A stretch of 64,000 nucleotides of DNA, from positions 6,200,001 to 6,264,000 of the forward strand of contig OZ017797.1 in the NCBI GenBank assembly GCA_963969395.1, read 5' to 3'. The position numbers and the translations under genes were made by a program. Positions within the stretch are counted from its first letter, which is position 1. Each line of letters opens with the position of its first letter. Shown piece after piece: positions 49,501 to 61,112 of this stretch. The notes under the pieces are model-generated. The model did no database searches. It was not told the origin of the DNA and saw only the letters and a program-made list of their open reading frames with translations. Source of the DNA: Pseudoscleropodium purum. Its lineage: Eukaryota > Streptophyta > Bryopsida > Hypnales > Brachytheciaceae.

Positions 49501-51764
49501 TTGCTGGATACCCTTTCCCAATTCTTCAGCAGAAACATGGGACTCCTCTACTTTACATGCCAAGTATATACACGTGAGCCTGCCAATCACGCATAAAAAC
49601 TCTGTTCTATTCAGAAGCAGTGCAATGTTTCAAGAGGAACACGTACGTACTTAAATCATACTCACAATAATAACTGTAGGTTACTGAAAATGGGAAACAG
49701 TATTGGTGTGCCTTTTCAAAGCAATGGAGATGATTACACTAGTCTCTGAAAGAATCTTTGCCTCTACATCAAGGCTTTGTATTAGAAAAGCTATTGCATA
49801 ATTGCATGAAGAATGCAGACGGTCTATACATAGAATGAAAAATAGAGAGTATGAAAAAACCATACATGATATTCTTGGGGTCGTGCTCCATGACAGACCA
49901 TTGCTGATAAAATCTCTTAAAGTACATAATAGCTGTTGCCTGCAGGAATAGTTTGCCTAAAAGTGAACGCAGAATCTCGAGGAGATTTAAATATGAGCCG
50001 ATGAATCACAAAGTGGAGAATGGTACAATATTAGACAAGGTGAAACATGTCCATGTCCACGTCAAACAAAAATGAAAACCAAAAAATCTCTGGATATCAT
50101 TCACAATAAGCATCAGAATAAAAGAGTAAAGAAGGTATCCACAAGTACTCTTCAATGCTTTTTCAATATGTACGAACTCCTCGAGTTAACTCAAATAAGT
50201 GCCCACACCTGAATTTTGTTGGGAAGTCTAAAGGCTGCACACACTTGCTGAATTTTATTCTCATAATATCTTCGAAGAAGAAGCTCTTCTTCAATTGAGA
50301 GATGCTCTGGTAAGGATCCCCTCCTTCCTGATGAAAACAGGAAGTCATATAAGAAAGACAACAATCGCAGAAGAGACGGCACAAAACCATACGACTTAGA
50401 TCTTCTACACTTCGATCACATAGCAGATCTAATACTGTAGCTTTGAGAGAGATGCGGGTCTCGCAGTACCATCACCAAATCCGAGGTAAAAGACTACCAA
50501 TACAATTCGTAATTCACATTTGCGAGACAATCGATAAATTCATGAGTAGGAGAATTGCAGACCATTTTCTCCATCTCCCCCAGCACCAGGGTAGGTAAGG
50601 CTTCCATCGGTTTGTACTTCTACTCTAGTTGCGCCACACTGCCATGACATCATCGTAGCCCACTTTACTCAACACTTACTTTGAAACAAATTAAACACGA
50701 AGTGGAGACCGTGTCTATGTCTCAGATGGTCCCACGCTAATAACGAAAATTTAGGGTTTCAAATTGTGCTAAATTAGGGCTTAAAGAAGGTTATTGGGTA
50801 TTTTACAATTTCGTTACAAACTGCATAAGGTAGAAGGACAAAAAGCAATCCAAAAAAACATATCTAATTGAGGAATCTTGATAGAATGCAATTCACCTTC
50901 TGTAGAGCATCGACTGCCCGCTGATTCGCTGCTTGGTATCTTCTGGTCTGCAGACAATAACAACAAAGTGATTCAGTACAAAATACTCCCATGTACAGGA
51001 ACAGCAATAAAAACTCCATCCAATTCTCGAACTTTTACAACGTACTAATCATGAATTACTCTCAGAAGAAGCTTCAAAAGTCATTGATACTCCAAATCGC
51101 AATGCAAAACCTTCGATCAACCGATCGATCGCCCTCACAACATCCATGAAAACCCTAGGTCGCCGATACAGAATAGCAACAAACTAAGTCCGAATGAAGT
51201 GCTCATTGCAAAACTTCAACGAAGTCCGCAGTGACTACTACTAGCCTCCTTAAATTATTAAGCAAGTACGCATCTGCACGAGCAGACGGTAAGCAGTCAA
51301 TCCCAAGGGGAGCCAGCAAAGTGCTTCCAAACCTCCTAGTTCCCCTCTCCCAACCCGTTCCTCTCAACCTCAGCTAGCAAGATAGAGAGTGGGAAATCAA
51401 AGCAGACGGATGCAATTAATTCAATCACTACACCTCCTACATACGTTCCAATCACGTTCCAAAACCAGTCTGAAATCATTCCAAAATCAGTCCGAAACCA
51501 TTCCAAAACCGAAATCATGCAAAAGCAGGTTCAGCAACACAGCAACGACCGGATTAAAAATTTCAAACCCTAGCCAAATCCTGATTGTAAGCTTCCCTAT
51601 CCAGAAAGTCCTACTTCAAATTTCACCACAGCAATCCCATCCGAAACATACGAGCCTCCCAATGCATTCAGCTCCATAGACCAAACGCGATGACGAGAAT
51701 ATACCAGTTCATGCGGACTAAGGATCCATCGCTTCCGGTGCGTGGAAGTCGTGAAGTCCGCCAT
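46576..51764 (-). CDS. CYCH: Cyclin H, regulatory subunit of the CDK-activating kinase / TFIIH
   Basis: Cyclin H partners CDK7/CDKD and MAT1 to phosphorylate cell-cycle CDKs and the RNA polymerase II tail. Exon 1 (51764-51705) encodes [20 protein letters not shown], very like plant cyclin H. Further minus-strand exons are 50947-50897, 50638-50563, 50327-50209, 49939-49866, 49579-49459, 49204-49136, 48867-48823, 48286-48209, 47931-47873, 47652-47568, 47399-47311, 47176-47078 and 46621-46576, which total 356 aa. The first cyclin fold (about residues 65-165) holds [20 protein letters not shown] and [18 protein letters not shown]; the second covers about 168-280 ([20 protein letters not shown]). 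The tail is Lys/Arg-rich ([15 protein letters not shown]), as in other plants. Fourteen small exons agree in phase throughout. The last exon is uncertain: its other frame also looks plausible, so the final 15 residues may differ. Confidence 0.94.
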
Positions 51765-52271
51765 CGATTCTCAAACTTCCTCGTCTGAGCCTTCCAAACC
51801 TACAAAACGGCTCCTCCGACAGAAGCTCTGCATTCGCGGCCTTCCCGGACTCAAATCGCAGCCATTTTAAATAACAGAAAAGGCTCAAATGAGACGGAGA
51901 GAAGACACTCGAGCAGATGTGAATTCAAATGCAAAGAAACGACGTGTCGTGGTGCCGTTTGTGCCGTTTGGGGGGAGAGCAGCAGAGGAGTCCTGCCATC
52001 GCCATCGCCTCGGGAGCTCGAAGGTGTTGAAGAGGACGATGGAGGACACGCTCTGGATGAAAGTCGCTCTGGATGAATGAATGTGAGTTCAGGGATGATG
52101 ACGGAGACGGATTCTGGGATTCTGTCGTTCCAACGGGAACCGGCTATCAAAAGAACCGTTCCCGTTGGGGAAAGCCTTAGGTGATATAAGGGAGGTGTGG
52201 TTATCAGACGCTTACATGTTCTCAACATCAATGCCGACATCTGCAAAAGGCACCCTAAGTCCAATTTCATG
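51765..52271. promoter_or_regulatory. 5' region of cyclin H
   Basis: GC-richer than the spacer to its right; it should contain the 5' leader and promoter of the minus-strand cyclin H gene. The inverted pair GAACGGTTCTTTTGATAGCC-like / CCGTTCCAACGGGAACCGG near 52120-52170 could fold. A minus-strand open frame at 51851-52330 shows no family features. Confidence 0.4.
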
Positions 52272-53190
52272 ATTAACCCTAGAAGGAGGGGCTGGTCACC
52301 GTGGAAATCATCTTCATCGGTGCCATGCAAATCAATTTTTGTTTAAAAAAGAAACAAAAATACTCATCTAAATTATCATAGTCGAAGACTTCCCATTTTC
52401 ACATAAAATTCTAAAGATGAACATATGCATTTTTGTCTTCTTTGTCACTCATCAAACACCAAGTGTCCGCTACATCCTTCTAGGATTAACTTTGAAAAGA
52501 CATGACTTATCACCATGGTACTTTGCCAAAAATGATACAAATTTTGAACCAATAGGTACATTCTTCATATCTAAAGCCATACAATAGCCACTTTTTGGCT
52601 CGAACAAGCCTTTCAAAATGCACCCTTAATTGTTGGACTAGTTACCATGAAAATCATCTTTTGGGATACTATATGAATCATTACTTAAAAAAAAAGGAGC
52701 ATTCATTGGAGGTTAAACTATTGTGCAAAATCTCTCCTTTTCACACAAAATTCTAAGATGAGCATTTTCACTTCTCTTACGTAGAAAGATTCTCTATCAT
52801 CCATCAAACACTTTGAATCCGTGGCGTCCTTCTAGAGTCAAACTTAAAAGGACAGGACCTATCAAATGATGTGATTTTTGAACTAATAAGTATATTCTTC
52901 ATTTCTAAAGTCATCCATTGGCAACTCTTTGGTTTCAATATCCTTACAAGGTTAATCCTTAAATGTTGATATGATCACTATAAAAATCATCACTTTTGGT
53001 ACTATGAGAATCATTTGCTTAAGAAAATCCAAGAGTGCTCACTAGAGGTCAAACTACTACACAAGATCTCTCTTTTTTGTACAAAATTCCAAGAACAAGC
53101 ATCTACACTTTTGCTTTATATTGAAGGATTTTCAATCATCCATTATACAATAAACATCCACAGTAGCATTCAAAGGTTAAGATAAATTGT
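52272..53190. repeat. Tandem array of ~340-bp units
   Basis: Three diverged units in direct order. Anchor AAATCAT(CTT) recurs at 52305, 52651 and 52984 (spacing 346 and 333). Each unit carries the same sequence of blocks: a CACCGTGGAAATCAT-like start, TTTTCACA(C/T)AAAATTC, a CATCAAACAC-like block, and TTCTTCAT(A/T)TCTAAAG. There is no coding potential. A fourth, solitary copy lies at about 59684-59920, so this is a dispersed family rather than a purely local duplication. Confidence 0.85.
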
Positions 53191-53258
53191 TGGAAAATCA
53201 ATCTTAGCAACCACCAATGTATTCAAAATTATTACTAACAATAACTATTAATTAGGGA

Positions 53259-54117
53259 TACTAGAAGAAAATGAGGGATTTTGCAACTAGAGTGTGTAAC
53301 TTGATTTGTAGCTGCATAGGATGTTTACAATGCAACTAGGTGACAATTTAGAGCCCGTAGTTGCACTACACAAGTTGCATTAGTTGTAATCTAGTCACGG
53401 TTTTTTTTTTATCATTTGATAGCATGCAAAGAACTTCATTCACATTTGCAACTTATAGACTTGTAAATTTTAAAATACTAATCTCAATGATTTGTAGATT
53501 TCAAATTTTCATATCTACCTTCTTTCTAGATTTTAGAATTTTTGAACTATCTTTTTTCTAAATTTTAGAACTACTTCTTTCTAGATTTCAACAGTACTTC
53601 CTTTCTAGATTTCTAAAATTCAATTTCATAGATTTTAAAATTTTAATTGTTTTTTATTTTTATACATTGTAGAAATCTTAGAATTCTATCAAAAAAATTC
53701 ACTATATTAGACTACAATAAGTTACGAGTCTTATATGTCCAATCTAATGGTACTCTTTACAATTCATATGGGACAATTGATATAAGATAAATGGGAATGA
53801 ACTTTGAAAGCAACTAAGAAACAACTAGAAAACAACTAAAAGACAACTAGTGTGTAACCAAAAAGCAATTAGAAAACAACTATCATCATTTTAGAGTTGC
53901 ATAATAGTTATATAGGACACTATTCGTTTCCTAGTCATTTTTGCAACTATAGAATGACTATTTTGCAACTAAAACAATGTATTAATGTTGTAAAACAAAG
54001 ACATAAAGCAATTACATTAAATCTGGTGCTAATAGAGAGGATTAGAATCGCATGATAGTTGTATAGGACAGTAGTTGCATATTAGTCAGTTACATTGAAC
54101 ATGTTTTTCTTCTAGTG
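53259..54117. mobile_element. Second CACTA-like non-autonomous element
   Basis: The left end TACTAGAAGAAAA (from 53259) matches the complement of the right end TTTTTCTTCTAGTG (to 54117); the first base of the left end has changed. Flanking triplets GGA and GAA differ by one base, so the 3-bp duplication is imperfect. The interior holds many GTTGCA/TGCAAC and ACAACTA words near both ends and in the middle (AACTAGAAAACAACTAAAAG), reminiscent of subterminal CACTA motifs. There is no open frame for a transposase. Confidence 0.65.
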
Positions 54118-54135
54118 GAAGTAATAAAAATAGAC

Positions 54136-54460
54136 ATCTACTTCAAGGTTGACAGGACGTTCGGACGCGGACGTTGTGTCCGCAGCGTCCGCTGACATTC
54201 GCGTCCTAGCGGACGCAGCGTCCACCTGTCCCCCGTCCGCCCGATTACGGCCGTCCGATCGACACGCGGACTGATCTGGTCCGCACGATCTAGGTGTCCG
54301 CCTCGGGCAGTCGGGCCGTCCGCCCCGTCCATCCGCCCCGCCCATCCGCTTTCCGACAGCGGTCGGGACGCTGCGTCCGCTAGCGTCCGTGTGTTCGGAC
54401 GTCCGAAAAACGGACGCTATTTTGGGGCGAACATTGAAATTCGTCAACCCTGATCTACTT
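54136..54460. mobile_element. CpG-rich hAT-like non-autonomous transposon, copy 2 (with 8-bp TSD)
   Basis: The element is 54144-54452 (309 bp), with the same ends as copy 1 (CAAGGTTGAC...GTCAACCCTG). The 8-bp duplications ATCTACTT at 54136-54143 and 54453-54460 are perfect. Outer parts align closely with copy 1; about 90 extra GC-rich bases in the middle (54242-54335) are missing from copy 1. Open frames on the minus strand come from CpG-rich composition only. Confidence 0.87.
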
Positions 54461-55818
54461 TATATAAATATGCTCTAATTTTCTATCTACTAATGCCATT
54501 ACTCAAAAGAATTTTATTCACTAACATTTGGCTACTAATAAGAGTATAAAAAAAAGTTGGGCCAATCTAGTTTGAGTTTAGTTTGATGCTATTTTAATAG
54601 CAGAGACCATTTAAGTGCCATTTTTTTAATCACTTTGACATTGAGTTGGCACAAAGGTTGCCACCAAATTAACTACCTTCATAGCATTTCTATGCACTAT
54701 ACTGACATGCCTTGAAGTTCCCAATGAGATACTAAGGGATGAGCCTTTACACCTAGAGGCCGATTGCACAAATTTTAGCCTTTTGTCCCATCACAAATGA
54801 AGATTTCCAACCCCTGACTTCTACACTAAATAGAGTTGCCTTAACAATTAGGTTGCCTTACCTGGCAAAAAAGTTACCTCATGACCCACCACTTGTCCAC
54901 ATGGAGGTGCACGCCACTTTCTGAACCAAGGCCATTAACCAATGCACCAACCCATGCAACACATGGTTCCGCTAACGTTATTGCATCCTTTTACAATAAC
55001 TGCATATATTTATATAGTGTAGGATGTCAAGAAATTAGTTCGGGGCAGCCTAATTTCACTGCTTATTTATTTAGTGTAGGTGTAAAGCCTCCCTAAAATA
55101 TGTAAATTAGTGTGAATTCTCAAGAAAGTAAGAGTTAGTGTGAGGCATGCTTCTTACTCTAGGCCATCTCCTCCCGAGATTCCCTTCCCAGTTATAATGG
55201 CATTTACAGTGTACCGCCTCCCCTTCAAGACCCCCACCCCAGTTTCCATGCCGGCCTTTCACTTCCGCACAAGCTTCATCAAATTCAGAGCTGCCCCAAG
55301 CTTCATGCACTAGCTCAGGCAAATCCTGAAATGAATGTCGACTGAGCTAATCACGGGCTCCATGCTCTCATGCATTTCGTTCATGAAGTGTAAATCCCAT
55401 TTAATTAAAACCACGGTCGTAAATCACGTTGCAAATGGTGCCGGACAACCCAAATTACAGGGAGAGAGAATCAATTGAAAGCCTTACTAAATTGTGACTT
55501 AATTGATTGCAGACGGAGATTTCAGTACTATCAGTGCTGTCATGGACAATAGCTGAAGAGCATTAATTTCTGAGTCTCAATTTTGTAAGGAAATTGGAGT
55601 GCCTATATATAAGATCGAGGTTCAACAGGGATCGCCGACAATTGAATTGAGAGTTCTGTCTTCTATCTCGTGCTTGATCGATTCGAGCCTCTTCATATAT
55701 ACTTGCAACAGAGAGATTTTCGAAGAGATTTTTGAAGGGATTTTTGGAGAGATTTTTGGAGAGATTGAGAGCAATTCGTTCGTTAATTTTGGTGTTGTTG
55801 GGGATTGCCTGCTCAAGG
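54461..55818. promoter_or_regulatory. Spacer and upstream region of the EPF-like gene
   Basis: AT-rich and featureless to about 55100. The last 500 bases lead into the EPF-like gene and include repeated GAGATTTT(T/C)GA(A/G)(G/A)G units at 55707-55770, probably in the 5' leader. An open frame joins the proposed start codon region but has no upstream ATG in that frame. Confidence 0.4.
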
Positions 55819-56097
55819 ATGAGTGCTGCTACTTCGTTCCTGGTCGTTCCAATGGGACGCAAAGCCGGAGTAGCGTTGCTAATGGTGCTGCTAATTTTGA
55901 ACTCAGGCATCACGGACGCCGTGAGGCAACGTTAGTGCTCGATCAGTCCTGGCATTTGTAATATGATTGTCTTCATTTAATTTGCAGTATCTGCTTGCGC
56001 GAATTGATATGCATGGACTCCGTTATCTTATTGCAAATCTTGTTTATTAACTTGAATTGCATGTTGGTGTTGGTGTTGTTGGTGAGAAGTTGCTAAT

Positions 56098-56148
<51 letters not shown>

Positions 56149-58111
56149 GTACAGAGAGAGGGTGAAGTTTGGAGTTTAGAAGGATGCATTAGCTGATGAA
56201 AATTAACATGGTGGTTACAAGTGCAGGAGCTGCAGAAGACGTGCCGCTGGGTTCTAATGCACCCGAACTCTCCACACGTGTGGAGAAGCATTTGTTACGA
56301 AAAGATTCCAGTTTGGAGGTGCGTCACTGATCGTTGCATCGATCATTTCATATACTGTATGTGTGGATTTGAAAATGAACTAGCTAGAGTCTGAGTGTAC
56401 AAGAATCGATTTTATTCACAATTCTAGGGAATTGCTTGAATGTGCAATTGTCAAGTGAAATTAAATAATGCTTTGTGCATGATAATGATCTAGTCGTGTT
56501 GTGCAAAGCACATTTGAATTCTGCTTGAAACTCGTTCGTCGAAAGGGCGGATTTGGGTCAAATTGATTCAGTAGTCATGCTTACAGCGCTGCTAAGTCAC
56601 GGCGTAATGAAAGAGATCACTGTTGCTGTTTGGTCACACTCAGGGGTCGTGTTCCAAAGTTGACAGAGTGTCTACCGGTAATGAATCACTAAACAACCAA
56701 TTGCACATCAATGCTTAAGAAAGTAATCTTCAGACTAACATTATCAAGCATTGTCAAGTTAGGTATTTGTCTCAGTAAATGACTAAAAAGAGAGAGAAGA
56801 AATTATTTTGATCTTTGGAAATCAGAGTGAATGATGAGTCTATTGGGGAATAGTTAGATCCTCAAACATAATATTCTATAGATTTGAAGCTCTTAACTTG
56901 TAACTTAAAACTCTACAAAGGACAAACAAACAATGTTATGAATTACTTGAAGAGAAATTAATCATCACTAATAGAAAATATGGTCTTTGGGACCAAGATA
57001 CAGAAGGAGAATTTGGTTCCAAAGGCTTGGATGGGCACAATCAATTGGGTGTCCATGTGGGCTTATGGAACTAAGCTCTCCTACTCCAAGTTGATGCCTC
57101 CGAGTCCTCATTTCTATTGGTGTATAAAAACAAAGAATGCACCTATTCATTTGAGGATGTAAATTTTTTTTGACCTAGCCTCACTGATAGCCTTTGTCCT
57201 TCCAGTATTAACCCAATAAGGATACCAAGGATTTAAAAACATGCAATGAAGAAAGAAACTATAGAAACAATGAAGTGCACATATTCATCCAAGAATCTAA
57301 TTGTTTTTTTAACTAACCACCTCCATGCTAGGCTTCATCTTTCCAAGACAAAACCTTCAAAGAGACCAAGTGATTTACACCTATTTCCAACGCTCACTCT
57401 TCATCAAAGACACCCCATCTACTATAAAATGGTCTACAACCACAACTTGTAAAACTTGAGATTTTCTTGAAACCTGCTGAAATTTTGTCCAAGTGTACAT
57501 AATCAAGGCTTCTTTCATGCTAAAAAACTTTGCACCAAAAAAAGAGTTACCAACAAAAAGTTACAAGGGTTATAGGAAGAGAGTTGCAGAATTATTTTTT
57601 AAGAAGAAGGAAAGAAAAAAAAAAAGCATGGATTGCAATGTCGTTTCTCGTTTCTGCTTGCGGTCAATTGTGCGGTGAAAGTCAGTTCCTGAGCAGTCAA
57701 CAACAGACAGCTTTACTTTACTTAGTACGCCACTGTTCGTGGATTACTAAGCTTACTAACAAATAAATAGAAAGAATGCTAAACCGACAAAGAGAGTTTA
57801 TTTGTTTAATTGTTTAATTGTTTTTGTTTAATTGTGTAATTGTTTTTGTTTAATTGTTTTTGCTTACTTGTTTAATTGTTTTTGTTTTATTTTTTTGTGT
57901 TTTTGTGCAGCCGGCTTCGTCGTCGTCGTCTTCCGGCGTCCTCATCGGCTCCTCTGCGCCGGACTGTGTGCACACATGTGGCGCCTGCTCGCCCTGCACC
58001 GTCCAGGTGGTGAGCTTCGAGTGCAGCCAGGCGTCGTTGGACCTCCACGCTGAAGCTTGTCCGTTGGGTTACCTCTGTGTCTGCCATGGCAGGGCCTTCC
58101 CCATCCCTTGA
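55819..58111 (+). CDS. EPFL: EPF/EPFL-family secreted cysteine-rich signalling peptide
   Basis: EPF-like peptides are secreted, act on ERECTA-family receptor kinases and, in the plants studied, control stomatal spacing or growth. Exons are 55819-55930, 56227-56318 and 57911-58111, giving 134 aa. Residues 1-33 are a signal peptide with core GVALLMVLLILNSG; the second exon is a polar propeptide with possible dibasic-type sites (RVEKHLLRKD). The mature end starts near LIGSSAPDC and keeps the family pattern C-x3-C-x2-C-P-C followed by three to four more cysteines and a C-x-C ending close to the C-terminus (CVCHGRAFPIP). There are eight cysteines (87, 91, 94, 97, 106, 118, 124, 126), as in EPF1/EPF2-type members. 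The middle loop is short, and the usual aromatic/Tyr-Pro block before the last cysteines is replaced by HAEACPLGYLC. The start ATG is the first in frame; 55852 would be a shorter option. Confidence 0.88.
56102..56148. repeat. (AG)n microsatellite in EPF-like intron 1
   Basis: A run of about 23 GA units inside intron 1 (55931-56226) of the EPF-like gene. It gives a false Ser-Leu frame on the minus strand. Confidence 0.95.
57128..57350. repeat. Diverged tandem duplication in EPF-like intron 2
   Basis: Two direct blocks about 140 bases apart share order and words: AATGCACCTATTCATTTGAGGAT...CTGATAGCCTTTGTCCTTCCA and AGTGCACATATTCATCCAAGAAT...GCTAGGCTTCATCTTTCCA. Strong divergence suggests an old event. 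Confidence 0.5.
57796..57900 (+). repeat. GTTTAATT tract before the EPF-like exon 3 acceptor
   Basis: Repeats of TTGTTTAATTGTTTTTG fill the last 110 bases of intron 2 up to the acceptor TTTTGTGCAG (ending 57910). The tract supplies an unusually long polypyrimidine-like run for splicing and several possible branch sites (TTAATT). Confidence 0.75.
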
Positions 58112-58536
58112 ACACAAGAAAGACACACACACACTCACACTGAGTACTCTACTTCGAAGTTAAGCTTACCTTACTTTACATCACTGCTGCTGCAGGAGCG
58201 CGCAAGTTAGACAGGGATAATAATTAATATAATTATAATAAGTAGAGACTGAGGCTCACATGAGTTGAAGGCAGGGCTAATCATAACGGAACTCAACTCT
58301 TGGGTCGCATACAATCGAAGCTTAAGCTTTAACTTAGTTGGGAGGCTGTTTTTTTTCTGAAAGCAATTGACCCTGTCACGACGACTCCGTGTGTCGATGA
58401 ATGACTCTTAGTTTCAGGGTTGCTGTAGAAACGTGGAATGTTAGCGGATCACATTTTTGGTGGGGGTTGATGACAGATAGATAGATAGGCAGGCATGGCG
58501 TTTGAAGGTTGTTCACTGAAGTTGTGAGACAGTAGT

Positions 58537-58985
58537 GGTGATGAAAAATTTGAAAAAATGATGATGTGTTTTTGGATTGTAATTTTAACTCCTTTGCAGC
58601 CATCCAGGTTGAAATGTATGATTTTGGGTGGAAGTTTTGTTCTATGCTGTCACACGATTATAAATTTTTTACAGAAGGGAGATAGTAGAGGTGATGGAAA
58701 ATTTGAAAGAATCGTGATGTGTTTTGGTTTTGGTTTGTTTGTAACACCTCTGAGAGTGCAAATCATCCAGGTTCAAATGTATGATTTTTGAAAAAGTTTT
58801 GTTCTATGGGGTCACACAATTACAATTTTGTGGAAAAGAGGCAATAGACAATAGACTGGTGATGGAAAATTTGAAAAAATCGTGCTGAGTCTGGGATTGT
58901 AACACCTCTGCATCCAGGTTCAAATGTAAGACTTTTGTGGAAGTTTCATTCTATGGTGGTGTCGCAAGTATAAAACTACAAATTC
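58537..58985. repeat. ~160-bp tandem array downstream of the EPF-like gene
   Basis: Three direct copies; GGTGATG(G/A)AAAATTTGAAA recurs at 58537, 58690 and 58859 (spacing 153 and 169). Each is followed by a CATCCAGGTT(C/G)AAATGTA block and a GTTCTATG..GTCACAC-like block (diverged in the third copy). It may lie in the 3' flank or transcript of the EPF-like gene. No coding potential is seen. Confidence 0.85.
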
Positions 58986-61112
58986 AACATGCTTTGAAGT
59001 GACTTGACTATAGGGAAGATTGTAGTGTAGCAAAAAAAAAAAACATTGGTATGCATGACTTTGCTAAGGCAACAACCAAGTGTTACACATCAAATTTTGA
59101 GTGTAGTGAAAAACCTGGACTTCTTTAGATTCTTCCCTAATATGTACATTCTTTAAGCATCAGACTTTTAAGGTCAATTTTGAATTTATTTAGAATCAAC
59201 AAGTTGGAAATTTCTTACTTTATTAACCCTTGAATGCCCAAGTCACCATATTTGGGTATTGACTAAATTTTGAGGTTAAATATAATCTTTTCAAAGTACT
59301 ATTTTGATAAAAAAAAATAATAATAATTTGGTGAATACCCTTTGAAGTCTATTTTAAGCATCAAAAATTCAATTTTGAAGAAAATTGTTTCTAAATTTTC
59401 TTTTGAAGATTTAATGCAAGGGTGTCAACAACAAATCTTGATTTCTTTGAGTGTTACAGGCTCAAAGGAGTTGAGCCTTTGAAATACACTAGATCTTGAA
59501 GAAAAAATCACATTGAAAATTCATTTAAGAAAAATTGGTATAATAGATTTTAAAGAATCATATATGGATTATAGTTGTATATGTTACATCCTTCAATTAA
59601 ACTCATATTTTTTTCATGACCTCAATTTTAGATTTGACATGTAAAATGAAGCTTGAAAGACTTTCAAATCACTTTGCAATTTTAACCCTAAAACAACAAA
59701 TTGGTCATCATGGAAATCATATGTTTTGGTGTTGTGTAAATGATTGGCTTAAAAAAAATCCAAAAGCACTCATTAGAATTCAAAGTACTGTAGAAGACTT
59801 CCCCTTTTCACACAAAATTTGGAGGATGAATAGTTGTACTTCTATTCTACGTAGAAAGATTCTTCATCATTCATCAACTAAAATAAAGTTTTCAGCATCA
59901 TTTATAGATTAACACACTTGATTAAACATTATCATCTTTCAATCCATAAATGATATTGTTATATTTTATTTTCCTATATGGTTCATAATATGTTTTATTT
60001 GAATTCATACAATTGCAATTTTTTTTTAATGAATAGAGATTATAAAAACTTGGACTTTGTGTTTAGTTTTGAACAAATTCCAAGAGCTCAGGAAAGGCTT
60101 TGTACATTTAGGGAGTAATCTAGTGTCCAAAAAATACATACTTAAAATCTACTTTCAAAACCAAAAAGATTCAACAAAAACCAAGTCAAATTGACAATAG
60201 GAATCATGCTCACAGGCTTACTTAGGTGCATGTAGAGGTAGTTCCCTCACATTGGCACTCCTCTCCCCTTTCAAAATCACAATTTATTTTCTCCTATCTA
60301 AAAGCCATGATCAAGCATCAATGGAGTCTAATTTGGGGGTCACATATAGACAAATTGCAACTTAAGACGGGACGACATCCAAGAATGGCATTTGAACATA
60401 GTAAGTACGCAAACTTTATAAGAGCTCAAAATTCAAATGATAGAATTTTCAAATCCGTGCCCTATTTTCAGTGTCCTAATATTGCAAACATTTTGCAAGG
60501 GTAGATTTATTAGAGCACACTCTTGGGGGCACACTCAGAATTAGCTGATCCTATCTTAACCCTACTGAACCAGCAAAATATAGGATCGTTGTGTTATCTC
60601 TTGACACGGTGACGAGAACATCGTTCACATATTATACATGGAGTGCCTAGAGGAAGACCCACCATTAACCAAACAACAGTAGTCCACTCTTCAAGTTGCA
60701 ACCAAACCAACGGAAGCTCTTCGACAGGGTTCCTGTATCAAAGGCTTATTTTTCTGGCTTCTCACTTCAATTTGAACCCTATTCTATTGGAGATGTTCAA
60801 ACTTTAAACCTTCACCTTCTCAAGTAATCCTAACTCATAGTGATGTCTCGAAAACAGTTCCTAGTACAAAATACACAAGACCAAGCTCGAGGTCTTTCCC
60901 ATCAACCCAGGAGGCTGGTCCCACTACGAGGACTTCCCTCAACCTACCCACCAACCTGAATAACATGCTCTATGGATGTCACTGGAACATAACCCTCATG
61001 ACAAAAGCCCAAAAACCCCTCTTACTATACACAGCGCACCAATGGAAGGGGCAACCAAGGTTATGACAGAACCGGAAATAAAATCTAACTTCGTTCAACT
61101 CGACAAAGGAAC
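58986..61112. other. AT-rich spacer with a solitary repeat copy, then 3' flank of the SEUSS-like gene
   Basis: 59684-59920 is a single copy of the ~340-bp family tandem at 52272-53190 (ATGGAAATCAT, CTTTTCACACAAAATTT and TTCTACGTAGAAAGATTCT are shared). From about 60500 the sequence becomes GC-richer and is the likely 3' UTR of the minus-strand SEUSS-like gene. No other gene was recognised. Confidence 0.5.

Noticed and set aside
54112..54447. 111-codon minus-strand open frame in GC-rich DNA
   Set aside because: It lies inside the hAT-like MITE and arises from CpG-rich repeats; it does not resemble a transposase.
56966..57122. Small CACTA-like element in EPF-like intron 2 (CACTAATAGAAAAT...ATTTCTATTGGTG)
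   Set aside because: Ends match over only about ten bases with mismatches, and no target duplication was seen; chance is not excluded in AT-rich DNA.
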